A stretch of DNA of 64,000 bases, taken from contig SWBL01000186.1 of NCBI GenBank assembly GCA_024195585.1, forward strand, positions 33,904 through 97,903, read 5' to 3'. Of the stretch, positions 31,346 to 43,315 are shown one piece after another. Each line of letters starts with the position of its first letter. The stretch's first letter is position 1. Source of the DNA: Aureobasidium sp. EXF-3400 (lineage: Eukaryota > Ascomycota > Dothideomycetes > Dothideales > Saccotheciaceae). Below the pieces are notes generated by a model that saw only the letters and a list, made by a program, of their open reading frames with translations, was not told the origin of the DNA and ran no database searches. Both the position numbers and the translations under genes were made by a program.

Positions 31346-34213
31346 CTACACTGCAGCTTCCCTCGCCTTTCCAGCATAGAATCTCTTCAGCCCCGCCTCT
31401 ACATCAGTGAAGCCCGTCCTCGCCGTCTGTCCCAAACTTGCCTTGATCCACCCGGGTAATCTGTCTTGGATCCTCTTTTGCGTATATCTATTGTCGAAAA
31501 GCAAAATCGCACTCCAATCGTTCTTGTGGCGCACTGCTCTTCCAATCGCTTGATTGACAGCGCGCATGCAAGTATTGTCTGCAAAATCTCTTGCTGCTGC
31601 TGCACCACCTGCAGAAGAAGCAACAGCCTTCTCCTCGATATACTTGATCTTCGCCTTTTGCTCTGCGGTATTTGGGTTTGCGTATGGTAGTCCGATAACC
31701 ATCACGCATCTCCCCAATTCGTCGGAAAAGTTTATGCCTTCGCTGAGGCGGCCGCCAATAACTGCTAACAACAACGATCCTGTAGGAAGTGTTTTTACAG
31801 CAGTGGTGTATGCGTTTAATGCATCTTCCGTGCCCGTCTGCTGTGTTTCCTTGAAGATTGTTTTTGCCTTTTGCATTTTTGTCCACAAACCTGTTTTTTG
31901 CCATTGCGCTACTACTTGGTCGAGGTAACTGTAGCTGGGGAAGAATGCTACGCAGCCGTGAGGAATGGTAGGCAAGAGTCTGAGGATCGAGTCTCCGAGA
32001 GCGGTGATTGTGGAAGCGAGGTTACGAGATGAGAAGCTGAAGTTGAACTCGGTGTTGTTTTGGGATGTCACTACGGGACTGACAAACAGGTTGGTGGTTG
32101 GAATTACGTGGCCGCAGGAAAGTGTTGTTATCCGTGTCTTGTCGAGGTAAGGGAATAGTTGGGCTGTGTAGTCGGACATCTGGTATGGGTCTCTGTTATT
32201 ATTTGCTTTCGCTTCTTGATGCTAAGAGGAATAGATCAATCAAAGATCAAAACTCACGGGTGACATGGTTCCTCCTGCCAGTATTACTGCCCTTGCCTCT
32301 TCGACGATATCGCGAAAGTGTTCTGAAGGATCAAGGAGCATGTACTTGACCTTCGTCTGTGTCTTGTCCTCTCCGACAGTGTAGAACAACCGGCCCTCCC
32401 TAGCCGGGTTCGTCAACACCATGAACAGGTTTGTGATATGCGTGAGCACCGGCACTGTAACCTCCCTCGCATTGCCGGTGTTGTTGAGCTTCTGCTGTTT
32501 CTGCTGCTCGACAGAAACATAACCTTCCACTTTTCTGGCCAACTTGCTTTCTTGTAGGTAGTGCATCAATTTGTAGAGGTTGATTTGATCTACGCCTTTG
32601 CCCTTGAGCAGATCGGTAGCTTGCACAATACCCTCTGTGCCATTTTTAGTCTCCAGCGATTGTAGGTAGTTGGCTATCGAGTCGAGTAACCGCACCACTT
32701 GGGTGACGTAAACGCGGTTCTTGCCCTTGAGACGATTGCGGAAGCGTTGAAGGTAGGCTGTCAATTGAGCACGAGCGAGGTGTAGCTGCTGCAGGCTGAC
32801 TTCTACGGTGTGGATGCTTGAGATTGCGTCCATAAGGTTGTGGGCCTCGTCGATAATGACAATGTGGTTCTTCAGCGATAACCCTAGTGCTTCTCTTGCG
32901 GTCTTTTGTAGGAGAAGCGGGTATGGTAATGTGACAATCTGGATTGTACATGTTAGCATCGTGTCTTGAACCGACCCAAAAGAACGAGGAAGGTTGGTTC
33001 ATGGGTGGTACCTACCTCGCTAGGCTTGACGGCAGGTCTCGTGGCATAGTAAGGACAAACGCCTAACTTCTTGCCTAAAGCACCTAGATCTTCAATATCC
33101 CGTATCTTCGCCAAAGCATGATGTTGGAAGTCCAACACCGAGCCTTCAATCTCCTTGTTCGGCACGAAAGGACACTTCTTGTCTTTCGGCGTCTTTGCAT
33201 CTTGGAGCTCTAGGCACCGTTCATTGACAGCTGTCATACTTTTCAAGCTCGATACTTTGGCATTGATGCAAAGATTCTTCCTCGAGCCAAGGGACAGATG
33301 TTTGAGTTCTTCAGACAGTGAAGGCTTCTTCTTGACTTCCTCCTGTACAGCAGGTATGGCAGCTGGCAGATTTAGTCTTCGTAGCTCATTGACGAATTGA
33401 CTCAGTTGTGAATGCGTACGCGAGCAAAAATAGATCTTCAACTCGTCCTCAGCTTCAAGGTTTTCTGACTGGGATGCTGCAGAAAGTCCATATCCGAGTT
33501 TTTGCATCAGTGCTTGTGTTTCTCTCGACAAGCCTAGATCTATGGTGCCATTGTTGGTGTGTGGAGCTTTGGAACCTTCATCATCGCTCTCGTAGTCGTC
33601 AAGGGCGAACTGCTCATCGTCGACGATATCAGCAATTTTGCCATTGTTGTCATCCAGAAGCTTCCGTTTCTTGTTTAGTGGCAGTCCATTTTCTTGTCGA
33701 TCTCTAATTTTACGTTCATGTTGACGGATCTTCTCAAGTTTCGCCTCTAGTTCTGCTCGTTTTTGGATGACTTGGTTCTTCTTTTCGTCGCGGGAGTGTT
33801 GGACCATCCACTCGGGTTCGTCATCATCTGTTCAAATCTTAGCCCTAGAAAGGCAAGAGCAAAGGATGGCAAAGGTACCTCCTTCGATAGCGGCTATGCT
33901 CTCGTCGAACTCCTTCCTCTTATGGTCACGTAGCCACGTTAGTGAACCACACGCCAAACTTATGGATTTGCCCTTTAGACGCTTTTGTTAGAAGACTTTA
34001 TCTACAATATTGACAACCAGGTCTATGTCCTTACAGTTCCTAGAATTCTGTCAGAAACGCCGATGTAGATTGCACTTTCGCTTTTTGCTTACCAGTTGGA
34101 GACTCGAAGATACCGATTTTGCCTTGCTCAATGCAGTCGTACAACGCCCGCATAAATTGCAATTGGATGTCATAGGGCTCGTATGGATGGTAGAACTTCT
34201 CGGCACTCTCCAT
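31346..34213 (-). CDS. CHL1: ATP-dependent DNA helicase Chl1 (DDX11 family)
   Basis: 848 residues, six exons (minus strand): 34213-34093, 34039-34035, 33972-33879, 33827-33016, 32938-32258 and 32179-31346. XPD-like Fe-S superfamily 2 helicase needed for sister-chromatid cohesion. The start [20 protein letters not shown] holds the Q-motif region. Walker A, SPTGTGKS, is assembled over a 5-nt exon. Four Fe-S cysteines lie in exon 4 (NLCIN, ERCLE, KKCPF, GVCPYY). The DEAH box is [13 protein letters not shown]. Later motifs are [32 protein letters not shown] and QAIGRAVRH. All six splices keep frame and conserved residues. Length is close to yeast Chl1 (861). Copy C of the repeat element lies in its upstream region. 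Confidence 0.93.
34035..34039 (-). other. CHL1: Predicted 5-nt microexon of CHL1
   Basis: Sequence GAACT on the minus strand, flanked by ...TTCTAG and GTAAGG. The upstream exon ends ACT-G and the downstream exon begins GGC-AAA-TCC. Joined, they read ACT-GGA-ACT-GGC-AAA-TCC = TGTGKS, the required Walker A. Each flanking intron (53 and 62 nt) has its own branch-site match (CTGAC, CTAAC). Confidence 0.82.
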
Positions 34214-34720
34214 CTCGAAGTACGGGGATGTATTATCGACTCAAAATCATACTAAGGAACGAAGGTTGCTGCGTTGCGACAATGGGATAAAGTGAACAGG
34301 AAGTATGTTAGGAGGGCAGGTGGTTGAAAGAACAACGTTGGGAACTACGAAGGCAACAGAGCCGTAAAATACTTGACAGCCTCTCGTATGTTGAACACTG
34401 TCACGCTGTGACTATAGAAATGCACAATTCCATTTCAAATAAGGTCGCATCCACAGAGAGAGATGTCATCTTAGGTCATCTCGCTGTCCAAACTTCTACT
34501 CGCTTGTGCATTTGATAGGTTCAAACATCACTAGACGTCACCGAGGGAGACCGCCCGATTGTGAAGACAATTTTCTTTAGCACCCAAGGACGAGACGCGA
34601 TCTCATACAAATGACGAAACAGGAAGGAACGAACCCAAACCAGACTCCATTTTGGTATAGTAAAAGAAAATGCAAAAATGCTCTATATGCAAAACAAACA
34701 CCACCCCGTCTTTTCTACAT
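34214..34720. other. Intergenic region with element copy C
   Basis: Lies between the CHL1 start and the RPA135 stop, both minus strand. Most of it (34386-34590) is copy C of the inverted-repeat element. Confidence 0.6.
34386..34590 (+). mobile_element. MITE-like inverted-repeat element, copy C (degraded right arm)
   Basis: About 205 bp. The left arm has ACACTGTCAC then CTATAGAAATGCACAAT, identical over 17 bp to copy B's inner repeat. The core GCATCCACAGAGAGAGATG follows. The right inner arm is eroded (CTTGTGCATTTGATAG), but the outer end CTTTAGCACCCAAGGA is still recognisable. It lies in the upstream region of CHL1 and has no coding capacity. Confidence 0.68.
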
Positions 34721-37700
34721 TTACGGCGTGATATCGAACTTCATCTTGACACCCATAGCAGCCAACTCGACATCCAAGTAGCGCAGGACACCAGGAACCG
34801 CAACGACAGTGACATCGGAACCACCGACGAACTTGTCACCTCTGCCGTCCTCCCAGGTGTCGCTTCTGGGCTCAGAGCCAGTAGCCTTGGTACTACATCT
34901 TCTACACCTGACATTGCTGGCATTGACACCCTTTCTGTGGCCGTACTGGTTGACGGTCGGTTGTGCGGAAAGGAAGGATCCACAACCGCGGCAGATCCAT
35001 GCTTTTTGGTAATCGGAACAGTTCATCAGACGGTCTTGCAGCAGGAATGCTGTACCATGGGCAATCAGAGAATCTCTCTCCATCTCACCAACACGGATAC
35101 CACCACCCTTAGCACGACCCTTGATGGGTTGACCAGTCAATGCAGTAACGGGACCGGTGGTACGCACCTGGAACTTGTCGTTGACCATGTGACGGAGACG
35201 TTGGTAGTAAACAACACCCATGTAGATGTCGGCGCCGAGCTCTTGACCAGTGATACCAGAGTACATGGGCTCGTTTCCGTAGTAGTTGAAGCCAGCACGC
35301 TTCAGTTGGTGACCAAAGTACTCGACCGCGGTCTCGCCTGCCTTGTCCTTGAACTTGAACGGTGTGCTGTCTTGCGCAACACCGTGCAAACATCCGGCCT
35401 TGCCAGCCAGCGACTCGACGAACATACCAATGGTCATACGCGAAGGGAAAGCGTGGGGGTTGATGATGACATCGGGTTGAATACCGCTCTCGCTGAAAGG
35501 CATATCCATGGCAGGCCACTTCTGTGAGCAAACACCCTTCTGTCCGTGACGAGAAGAGAACTTGTCACCAATGACAGGCGAACGAGGAATGCGAAGTCTG
35601 ATACTGAGCATCTGGCAGGGCTCATCACCACCAGTGTCTGTGCCGAGCATCTTAATCTCTTCAACGAAAGCCTCCTCATGATCCTTGTACTTGTGCAAGT
35701 GAGTGATACCATCGCGGTTGACATATTCGCCAGTGATAGGATCCTTGGTGACGGTGTGCGATGCAGCGATGATATCGCCTTCCTTGACCTTCATGCCGAC
35801 AGCGATCAGACCATCATCGTCAAGAGTTGCGCGCCATTGTGCACGGACGAGACCGCCAGGTGCGAAACCGAAGAGCTTCTTCACATTGCCTCCACGACCA
35901 CGTCTACCGCCGTTGTCTTCTGCGAGATCAATCTTCTTGGTCTTGTACACAGTTCCGTGACCGAAGCCGCGCTCGTGGGCGGACTTGTTGATAATCATAG
36001 CATCGTCCATGTCGTAACCAGTGTATGAAATGACGGCAACGACGGCGTTGGTACCGTTAGGGAAGTTGTCCAGACCGTACTCGTTGTAAAGAGGAGGTCT
36101 CACAACTGGTGTTTGTCCAGTTTGCAGGCGGTATGACTTGTTGTCGGTACGGTACTTCAGAGCAGTTCCAGGGGTACCCATAGTTTGCTTTCCCATCTGA
36201 CACCTATCTCTGAATTAGTATCTGATGAAATGCACAAACTTTTCTACTTACTGGTACATGTTTCTTGGGGATTGGTTGAAGTCTGAGAAGGGGGTTTGGT
36301 TGGCGAGGATAGAGAGGATGTTAGTGGGGTCGAATTCGACGTGTGTTGAGTCGCCGGAGATAATTTCGGGTTCTGTGCAAGCAATTGACATGAAGGGCTG
36401 CTCGAAAGGACCAACAAAGTCCTCCTTTTCAAGAGGCAGGTACTTGACGGGTCTGTACATTCTTGCGGCTTGTGAGAACATGTAAAGACCAGGGTATTGG
36501 CCTCCGTTGGAGTTGGGAATGTAACCAATTTCGAGCTCGGCGGGCACGCCGTGAGTACCCTCTACCTTCCAGTAGCGGAGAGTGTCTCCGATCACGCGAG
36601 CCTGTTGGGGAGAGCAGAAACCAAGAATGCGACCGTCGAGCATAACAACCACGCTGTCCTCGACGGATGCAGAAGGAGCCTCGGTGACGCCCAGTTGTGA
36701 GATGAGGCCAGGGATGGCCTTGGTGTCGACGCTCTTTGTGGCAATCTTACACTTGTGAGCCAAATGGTTGAGAAGACCGCAAGGAGAACCATCGGGTGTG
36801 TGGACAGGGCAAAGGAAACCCCAACTCTCGGGCAACAGCTTTCTGACGGTTGTGGTCTTGAGCTGAGCGAAGAAACTACCTCTGTGAACCATGCGGAAAT
36901 GACTGATGAAACGCCAGAAGTTGATCTTTTCAGCAACAACGGTGAAACCAGAAGTTTGTTGCAGATCCAGACCACTGGGCGAGACAAGGTTACCAGTAGA
37001 CAAGAAGTAATCCAGAGCCTGTGCCAAGTTCTCGTTGGTGCGACGAAGGATCTTTGCGCTGAAGTCTCTCTCGAATTCGTCAGAGACAATTGATGCCCAG
37101 TTGGTACTTCTGCCCCAGTCACGGAGTTGCAGGCCAATGGAGCCCAGCCACTCTTCGATACGCTCCTTGACGATCATACCGTAGAGGAAACCAGGCAAAA
37201 GAATTTCCTGGTTCTGGACGGCATCGGGGTTGTCAACAGCACATTCTCCCTCGACAAGAGAGTACAGCTTTCTGGTCATGAAAAGCAGCATGCGGAACTT
37301 GTCAGCGTCGTTGGTCTCCTTGTTCTCGGAGGTACCCAAGTGAGGGAGAACAATTCTTCTCAAGAACTCAACACCAGCATCTTCGTCGGACATGTCATCA
37401 GGGACACTCAAGACGACGCGGAACTTGCTTCCGAGGTATGCGCGCGTCTTCGCCTGACCGTGGATGTTGTAAGCCTTGTACGTGCGTAGCAAAAGCTCAA
37501 CGCGGTCTGTGACGAATTGCTTCTCTTCAATACCCTTGCTTCCAGCAGGGCCGACCAGTCCTTCGAAAATTTCGCGGTCATTTGTCTCTACCAGAGCCTT
37601 GAAAATCATCATGACGGGGATGAGGTATTCGTTCTTGCGCCATGAGAAACGGAAGGTGACGTTGCCGTCGTTGAGGTAGTGCAGGACGTTGGTTTGCGAG

Positions 37701-38460
37701 GTCTGATCGGGTCTGACGGAGCGGATCTGAATACCATATTTTGTGTAGGTTGCGCCTCTGTTGACGAAAGAGGGACGGATGATGGCCATGGGGTAGTTTC
37801 GTCGGTTGACAATGAGCATACGAATCAGCTTCTCGATACCGTTGACGATGAAATAACCTCCCAGCTCTTCAGTTTCTTCTCTCTTGTCGACAAGCTCTTT
37901 TGGTGAGAGACCCTCGAGGTGACAGCGGTTTGACTGTGAATCATGTCAGTGGCAGCCTTCAGATCAGTGCGAAAAAGACGTACGCGCAACATAATGGGCA
38001 GAGAACCGAACTCTCTGACACTCTCTCTCCACTCGCCCTCGTTGATGCGCCATTCGAAGCGGCCTCTGAAACGACCTCTGTAGGTACAGTGGCGCTCTCT
38101 GCACTCTACAGGCAGAATCTCGCGCTTCTTGTCGATCTTGTTGGAAGGAGGGAGCATGCTCTTCTCTAGAAATACCTCCTTGACGCGAACCTGAAGCTTG
38201 TTGCGTCTGGGACCATCGGCCGAGAAGGGCAGGTTTGGGTTGCCATCGAAGAAGGTCTTGGTTCCAATGTCGCGGAGAGCATGGTAAAGCTGACCCTTCT
38301 CTGCAAAGACAGCATTGAAGGATTGAACATGGGGATCGACGGCCGAGGCGAGGGTAGGGTATGCCGACTTGTCTGATGGGGGATTGCGGAAGAGGTTGTG
38401 GCGGCGCACCGTGTCGAAGTCGGTCGACCACTTGCCATTCTCTGTGGTTGATGGTGCCAT
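34721..38460 (-). CDS. RPA135: DNA-directed RNA polymerase I second-largest subunit (RPA135/Rpa2)
   Basis: 1213 residues (yeast Rpa135 has 1203). Exons (minus strand) are 38460-37984, 37933-36252 and 36203-34721; introns are 50 and 48 nt. The first splice restores MLRSNRCHLEG and the second restores SPRNMYQCQMGKQTMG, both beta-subunit signatures. Further motifs are GFLCPVHTPDGSPCGLLNHL, GYDMDDAMIINKS, GDKFSSRHGQKG and QPDVIINPHAFPSRMTIG. A C-terminal zinc ribbon follows (CRGCGSF ... CRRC). The N-terminus (TDFDTVRRHNLFRNPP) and overall match favour Pol I over Pol II (Rpb2) or Pol III (Rpc2). It forms the catalytic cleft with Rpa190 and makes pre-rRNA in the nucleolus. Confidence 0.95.
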
Positions 38461-39153
38461 GACTATGTAGGAAACCCGAGGTTGAAAATGGACCTGGGTG
38501 TTACTGCTTGGTGCTGGCGAGAGCTCAACCTCTCACGCCCGTGGGTCGGGTGCTAGGCAATATTCCAGGATTTGACTCGGCTGGTCTTTTCTCAGTCTTC
38601 CAGCCTTTGTTTCTCCCCGAGTCTTATTTCCTTCGTACACAAGATGCAGCACCGAGATGGGCGTCGCAGATGTTTTTTTGCTTCGAACTTGAACTTCTAG
38701 AATTTTAGCGCCGTCAAAGCCGTCGCGCCAAGCTTTCAAACCTTCCGAGGCCCCGTCCTTTCGCCGCATCTGCTGCCACTACCGTTATCGTGCCCACCAA
38801 GCTCACATCGACTTCCCGACTCAAGTCAGCTCTTGGCTGTCACAGGCACGCTTGACGCATATTGCTCTTACAGCAAGCTTCTACCGCATCCACCCCTGAT
38901 CTTATAGCGCTGTCCAAGCCCTTGAAAATCGTGACAGCAGTGCCTTTGTCTGCGGATAATCCTTCGCCTTGAATCTACATCACCAACGCCTCCAATAAGA
39001 ATTCAACCCTACCCGAGCCCCGCTTCTGCTTGTGTCCTGCGCGAACTGGCCAAACCATCCGTCCGTGCAACCATCGAGCTGATCTACTGCTGTTGCCTGC
39101 GTCCCAGCTCTTCAACACTCACCTGCAGTGCCTAGTCTGCCGAACGCATCATC
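38461..39153. promoter_or_regulatory. Divergent promoter region, RPA135 / ARL8
   Basis: 693 bp between two divergent starts. The ARL8-proximal half is pyrimidine-rich in places, as in fungal leaders. No repeat or further gene is seen. Confidence 0.5.
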
Positions 39154-39994
39154 ATGGCAGGCTTGTTCAAACGTCTTTACGACTGGCTCCTTAGCCTATT
39201 CTGGTATGTTTTCTTGCTATCATCGACGACCATGCCCTGACGTGACATGTCTTTTGCCATCAGGGCGACCGAGATGGATGTTACAATGATCGGCCTCCAG
39301 AACGCCGGCAAGACATCTCTCTTGAGGGTCCTAGCAGTAAGCAGTCCATCCTGGCCTGTGTGGTCGTGCTTCTTGACTTGATGCTGACTGTACATGTCTA
39401 GGGCGGGGAGTTCACAATCGAGTAAGTCTGGTCTTGTGGTGGGACGGTGACGAGGATGTCGACTAAACAGTGTCTGCAACGTGATAGCTCAATACCTACG
39501 GTTGGTTTCAACATGAAGAAAGTCACCAAGGGCCATGTGACTTTGAAGTGGTAAGTTTTGTGGTCTTCCGCGCATTGGTGACGAGGCTCATTGAGCGCAG
39601 TTGGGATCTAGGAGGCCAGCCGAGGTTCCGATCCATGTGGGAGCGCTATTGTCGAGGTGTGAACGCCATGGTGTACGTCTTCCAGCTCCTACGAGCGTGC
39701 TCGTATTAACGCGAAACTAGATTCATCGTCGACTCAGCCGACAAGGAAGCCTTACCAGTGGCACGAGAGGAACTCCATGTATTGCTAGAAAAGCCCGCCT
39801 TGGAAGGCATTCCGTTGCTGGTCTTGGGCAACAAGTCTGATCTTCCCGATCACCTTTCGGTGGACGAGCTTATTGAGGAATTGAACCTTAAAGCCGTGAC
39901 GCACCGCGAGGTGAGTTGCTATGGTATCAGCGCAAAGGAAGAAACCAACCTGGATGCTGTGCTGCAATGGCTGATCGCTCGGGCGGGCAAATAA
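39154..39994 (+). CDS. ARL8: ADP-ribosylation factor-like small GTPase Arl8
   Basis: 183 residues from six exons: 39154-39203, 39264-39336, 39402-39421, 39488-39550, 39601-39672 and 39721-39994. Five introns of 48-66 nt break a very short gene, and exon 3 is only 20 nt. The spliced protein begins [17 protein letters not shown], the Arl8 amphipathic helix. P-loop [11 protein letters not shown], switch [15 protein letters not shown], guanine motif GNKSDLP and SAKEE follow. Arl8 is N-acetylated rather than myristoylated and recruits kinesin and tethering factors to lysosomes/vacuoles in animals and filamentous fungi. The start Met follows from the family; all splices conserve frame. Confidence 0.94.
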
Positions 39995-40815
39995 TGTTGC
40001 CGTCAAGGTCACGAGCATGCATTGCAGTGTAGAGGTTGGTTTCCAGTGACGATGTTGATGGGCATTTGCATAGGGTGTTGCAAGCGATGGGGTTTAGATG
40101 GTCTCTTTCCTGCGAACCAGCAATGGCAGTGTAGCGTAACGGCGGGTGCACAAGGGTGTCCTTGTTTCTTTTCGACGTTCAGCGATCTTGTTTCTTCTCC
40201 TAGCGGGCTAAGGGATGGGATTATGAATTCACGAGTGCAATACGACAGTCAATAGACGCAATTCGACGATTGATGCGAAGACGAAGAAACGAGGAGAACA
40301 AAACGACATGAAATGGCGAGGAGGAAGTGCAGTACTTGGAGTGTTTCAAAACCCCTCGATATCATGTGGGAGTGCAATGCAAGATGCGCTGGCAGTGCTG
40401 GCACCAATGTTCTGGAAATATGCCGGTGGCTGAATTGACACATGCTCCGCCACATTGATGGCTGTGGCTGAAGCAAGCCTATCGTTATCGTGCTTCGTCC
40501 ACGAGAAAAAGACAAATAATGAGCATCCTTTGAAGGAACCAAGAACAAAAGAAGTGATACAAGTTACTGAGTTAGGGTCATGACAATTGATTGCACGATC
40601 GGCCCAAGCCGTGCCCAAGATCTGAGACGGAAAAGCATGCCGGTCACTGCCTCGTTCGTGGCAGTGGTTACCATTTAGGCGCTTGGCCACCAAGAGTCTG
40701 TCGTCACCGTTCATTCCAAGCCACGCAGGTCTCACAACCACCTCGTACTTAAACACACTCGTAATCCCTCATCCTCGCCATCTTCTGGCACGCGTGAATT
40801 CACCATCAGCTCGAC
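39995..40815. other. Intergenic region between ARL8 and the RCR-family gene
   Basis: About 820 bp. A minus-strand open frame of 136 codons (40346-40756) is not convincing: no motif, and it overlaps the promoter of the next gene. Nothing else is seen. Confidence 0.4.
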
Positions 40816-41449
40816 ATGTATACCAACGCGCATCTCAAACCTCGCCAATATTTTGGCTATTACGAGTAAGCCGGTTCCTGACGGCTGTGCTTGAAGATCT
40901 GCACATGCGCTCGTCACTCTGTATCCGCCCGATTCTCAGGCTGACATGGTCCTCTATAGCTGCTACGGAAACAACTGTGACAGTGCCTGGAACCGCTGGG
41001 GTCGCTGGGTGCTTCTCGCATGCATAATCGTTGCCTTCTTCATCCTCTTCTTCGTCTTCTCGTGAGTGGCGCGCCCATTATCCTCGGAACTTGTGCTGAC
41101 CTTTTCTTCAGATGTCTGTCCGCAAGAAGACGCCGCAAGCACGGCAACAACCCCTACTTCGGTACTGGCTGGACTGTCCGCCACGGCACCCCTACCTACA
41201 ACCAGAACGTCCAACCCCAGTATGAGACAACCTCGACTCCCTATTATAACAACTCCAACAACCCTCCTCCAGGTACGATCCAATACGACCCTTGTGCCAC
41301 TCTCCGACAAGTACTGACATGAAATTACAGCCTATAGCCCCGCTCCCAACACCACCAACTACGGCAACAATATTGAGCTGCAGGAGCCTCAAGCCGCATA
41401 CAATGGCAACTACGCTCCCCCCAAGGACCCTCCTCCGGGCAGATACTAA
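40816..41449 (+). CDS. RCR-family single-pass membrane protein (chitin deposition / endosomal sorting)
   Basis: 143 residues, four exons: 40816-40865, 40960-41061, 41112-41272 and 41331-41449. After a short lumenal segment (QYFGYYEDCYGNNCDSAW) comes one membrane span, WVLLACIIVAFFILFFVF, interrupted by intron 2 near its end. A basic stop-transfer run RRRRKHG and the conserved NNPYFGTGW follow. The cytosolic tail is rich in Asn/Tyr/Pro, with PPP and NYAPPKDPPPGRY. Yeast Rcr1/Rcr2 have this plan and use PPxY-like motifs to recruit the Rsp5 ubiquitin ligase, controlling plasma-membrane transporters and chitin deposition. I see no exact PPxY here, so recruitment is unproven. Confidence 0.8.
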
Positions 41450-41973
41450 AGAAGCAACGTCATTTGACGGGCCACAACACGACCTTCACCACAATTGAGA
41501 CGCTATCACGAGCACTGGGATAGGATTGGGCATGGGATTAATGGCGTTATGGATGGGCGTGGCTTTGATACCCCGAGAGAGCTACTACGACTAGGACGAC
41601 GAGGACACAAATGGGCTTTTTCTTTTCGACTTCTTTTCGACTTCAACTGCGATAGCTGTACAATACTAATTATCGAAACCGTTTTCATGATTCTCGCTTC
41701 TCTACTGTTTTGGAATCTCGGCCGAGTCTCTGGATCCCAAAACTTTGATGACGTACCATGTTTCGTCTCCCTTTCTTATCCCCGTTCGTGATCAAAAGGC
41801 AATTGAATATGGGATTATTAAGCAGGGTGACGATGTGCTTCGAGAACCTCTTCTAGATGTTGCCCCTCATTTTAATCTAATGTCTGTTCAGCCTATAAAG
41901 TGTTTCTGTAGATACCCCAATTGACATTTTTTTCGTCTTTCCATTCCAATCACACACATCAAATCCACAAACA
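41450..41973. other. Intergenic region
   Basis: 3' flank of the RCR-family gene and promoter of the oxidoreductase gene, with a CT-rich stretch and CATCAAATCC leader just before the ATG. No further feature. Confidence 0.45.
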
Positions 41974-43063
41974 ATGGCACCCTCACACATGAAGGCTATC
42001 AAGGTCGTCGAGGCCAAGAAGGCAGAGATCCAGGACGTCCCTGTCCCCAAGATTCGTGACGACTATATTTTGGTCAAGGTCGAGGCCGTTGCTTTGAACC
42101 CCACCGACTGGAAGCACGTCGACTATCTCGCCAACCCTGGAGCTACTGTCGGCTGTGACTATGCTGGTGTTGTCGAGGAGGTCGGCTCAGCAGTACAGAA
42201 GAAGTTCTCTAAGGGCGACCGCATTGCTGGCTTCTCCCACGGTGTCAACTCTGCCAACACTGAAGATGGTTGCTTTGCCCAATATGCGCTTTCTAAGGGT
42301 GATGTTTCGATGAAGGTCCCCGACTCTCTGTCGACCGAGGATGCTGCCACTCTCGGTGTTGGCGTCACTACTGTTGGCCAGGGTAAGCAATTCAGCATTA
42401 TGTTGCAAGAAATTGAGCTAACCTTTCGATCCAGGTCTTTACCAGAGCTTGAAGCTTCCCCTTCCCACCGAGCCTGCTAAGCAGCCCTTCCCCGTCCTCA
42501 TCTACGGTGCTTCGACCGCCACTGGTACCCTCGCCGTCCAGTACGCTAAGCTGTCTGGTCTCGAGGTCATCGCTATCTGCTCTCCTCACAACTACGACCT
42601 CGTCAAGTCTCTGGGCGCTGACGCCACCTTCGACTACAAGGACCCCGAGTGCTCAGCCAAGATCCGTGAGCACACCAAGGACAACCTGAAGCACGTCTTC
42701 GACTGTATCTCCGAGGGCAGCTCCCCCGACATCTGTGCCAACGCCATCTCGAGCAAGGGCGGTGTCATCTCTTACCTTCTCCCTGCCAAGTCCTCCCGCG
42801 AGGACGTTGTCGACCAGAGCACTCTGGGCTACACCGTTGTTGGCGAGGCCTTCACTTTCGCTGGCCACCCCATCCCTGCTAAGCCCGAGGACTTCGAGTT
42901 CGGCAAGATGTTCTGGGAGCTTGCTGAGAAGCTGTTCGCCGAGGGCAAGGTTAAGGCTCACCCCAAGGAGCTCCGCAGCGGCGGTCTCGAGGGTGTCTTT
43001 GGCGGCATGGATGACATGAGATCTGGCAAGGTCTCGGGCAAGAAGCTTGTCTACAAGATCTAG
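41974..43063 (+). CDS. Zinc-binding-dehydrogenase-like / trans-enoyl reductase family oxidoreductase
   Basis: 345 residues. Exons are 41974-42382 and 42435-43063; the 52-nt intron removal gives VGQGLYQSLKLPLP. Medium-chain dehydrogenase/reductase fold: GroES-like N-terminal half (NPTDWKHVDYLANPGATVGC and DYAGVVEEVG) and a Rossmann half with LIYGASTATGTLAVQYAKLS and FDYKDPECSAKI. The zinc-binding cysteines of classic alcohol dehydrogenase are absent, as in the ToxD/LovC enoyl-reductase-like subgroup, so the substrate is likely an enoyl or quinone compound with NADPH. No polyketide synthase is nearby, so a biosynthetic-cluster role is not supported. Codon use is strongly biased to C-ending codons, suggesting high expression. 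Confidence 0.86.
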
Positions 43064-43315
43064 AGTCCAGGTCCTGAGAGACAAAATACATTAATGACGT
43101 GAAGTAAAAAGATAGAACACAATATACGATTAATCTTCTTGGACATATGACTTAAAACATACAACGCCTTGGAACTCCTGGTATACCCGTGGAAAAGAGA
43201 ACAGTTCATGATCCTAGCCATGCTAACATGTGCGTGTCGCTCCTCCTTTCGTATGAATGACTGATATGCAGAGCGCGTCATTATATGTTTCATCTCATCA
43301 TGTCGTTTCCATTGG

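Noticed and set aside
34670..35527. 285-codon plus-strand frame opposite RPA135
   Set aside because: Antisense shadow of a strongly conserved gene; Leu/Thr/Val-rich as expected of the complement of biased codons.
36228..36245. TGTGCATTTC word in RPA135 intron 2 resembling the MITE inner repeat
   Set aside because: Single short match without the second arm or core; chance.
41974..43063. Part of a polyketide or other secondary-metabolite cluster
   Set aside because: The enoyl-reductase-like gene stands alone; neighbours are RCR, lipocalin and housekeeping genes, with no synthase in the window.
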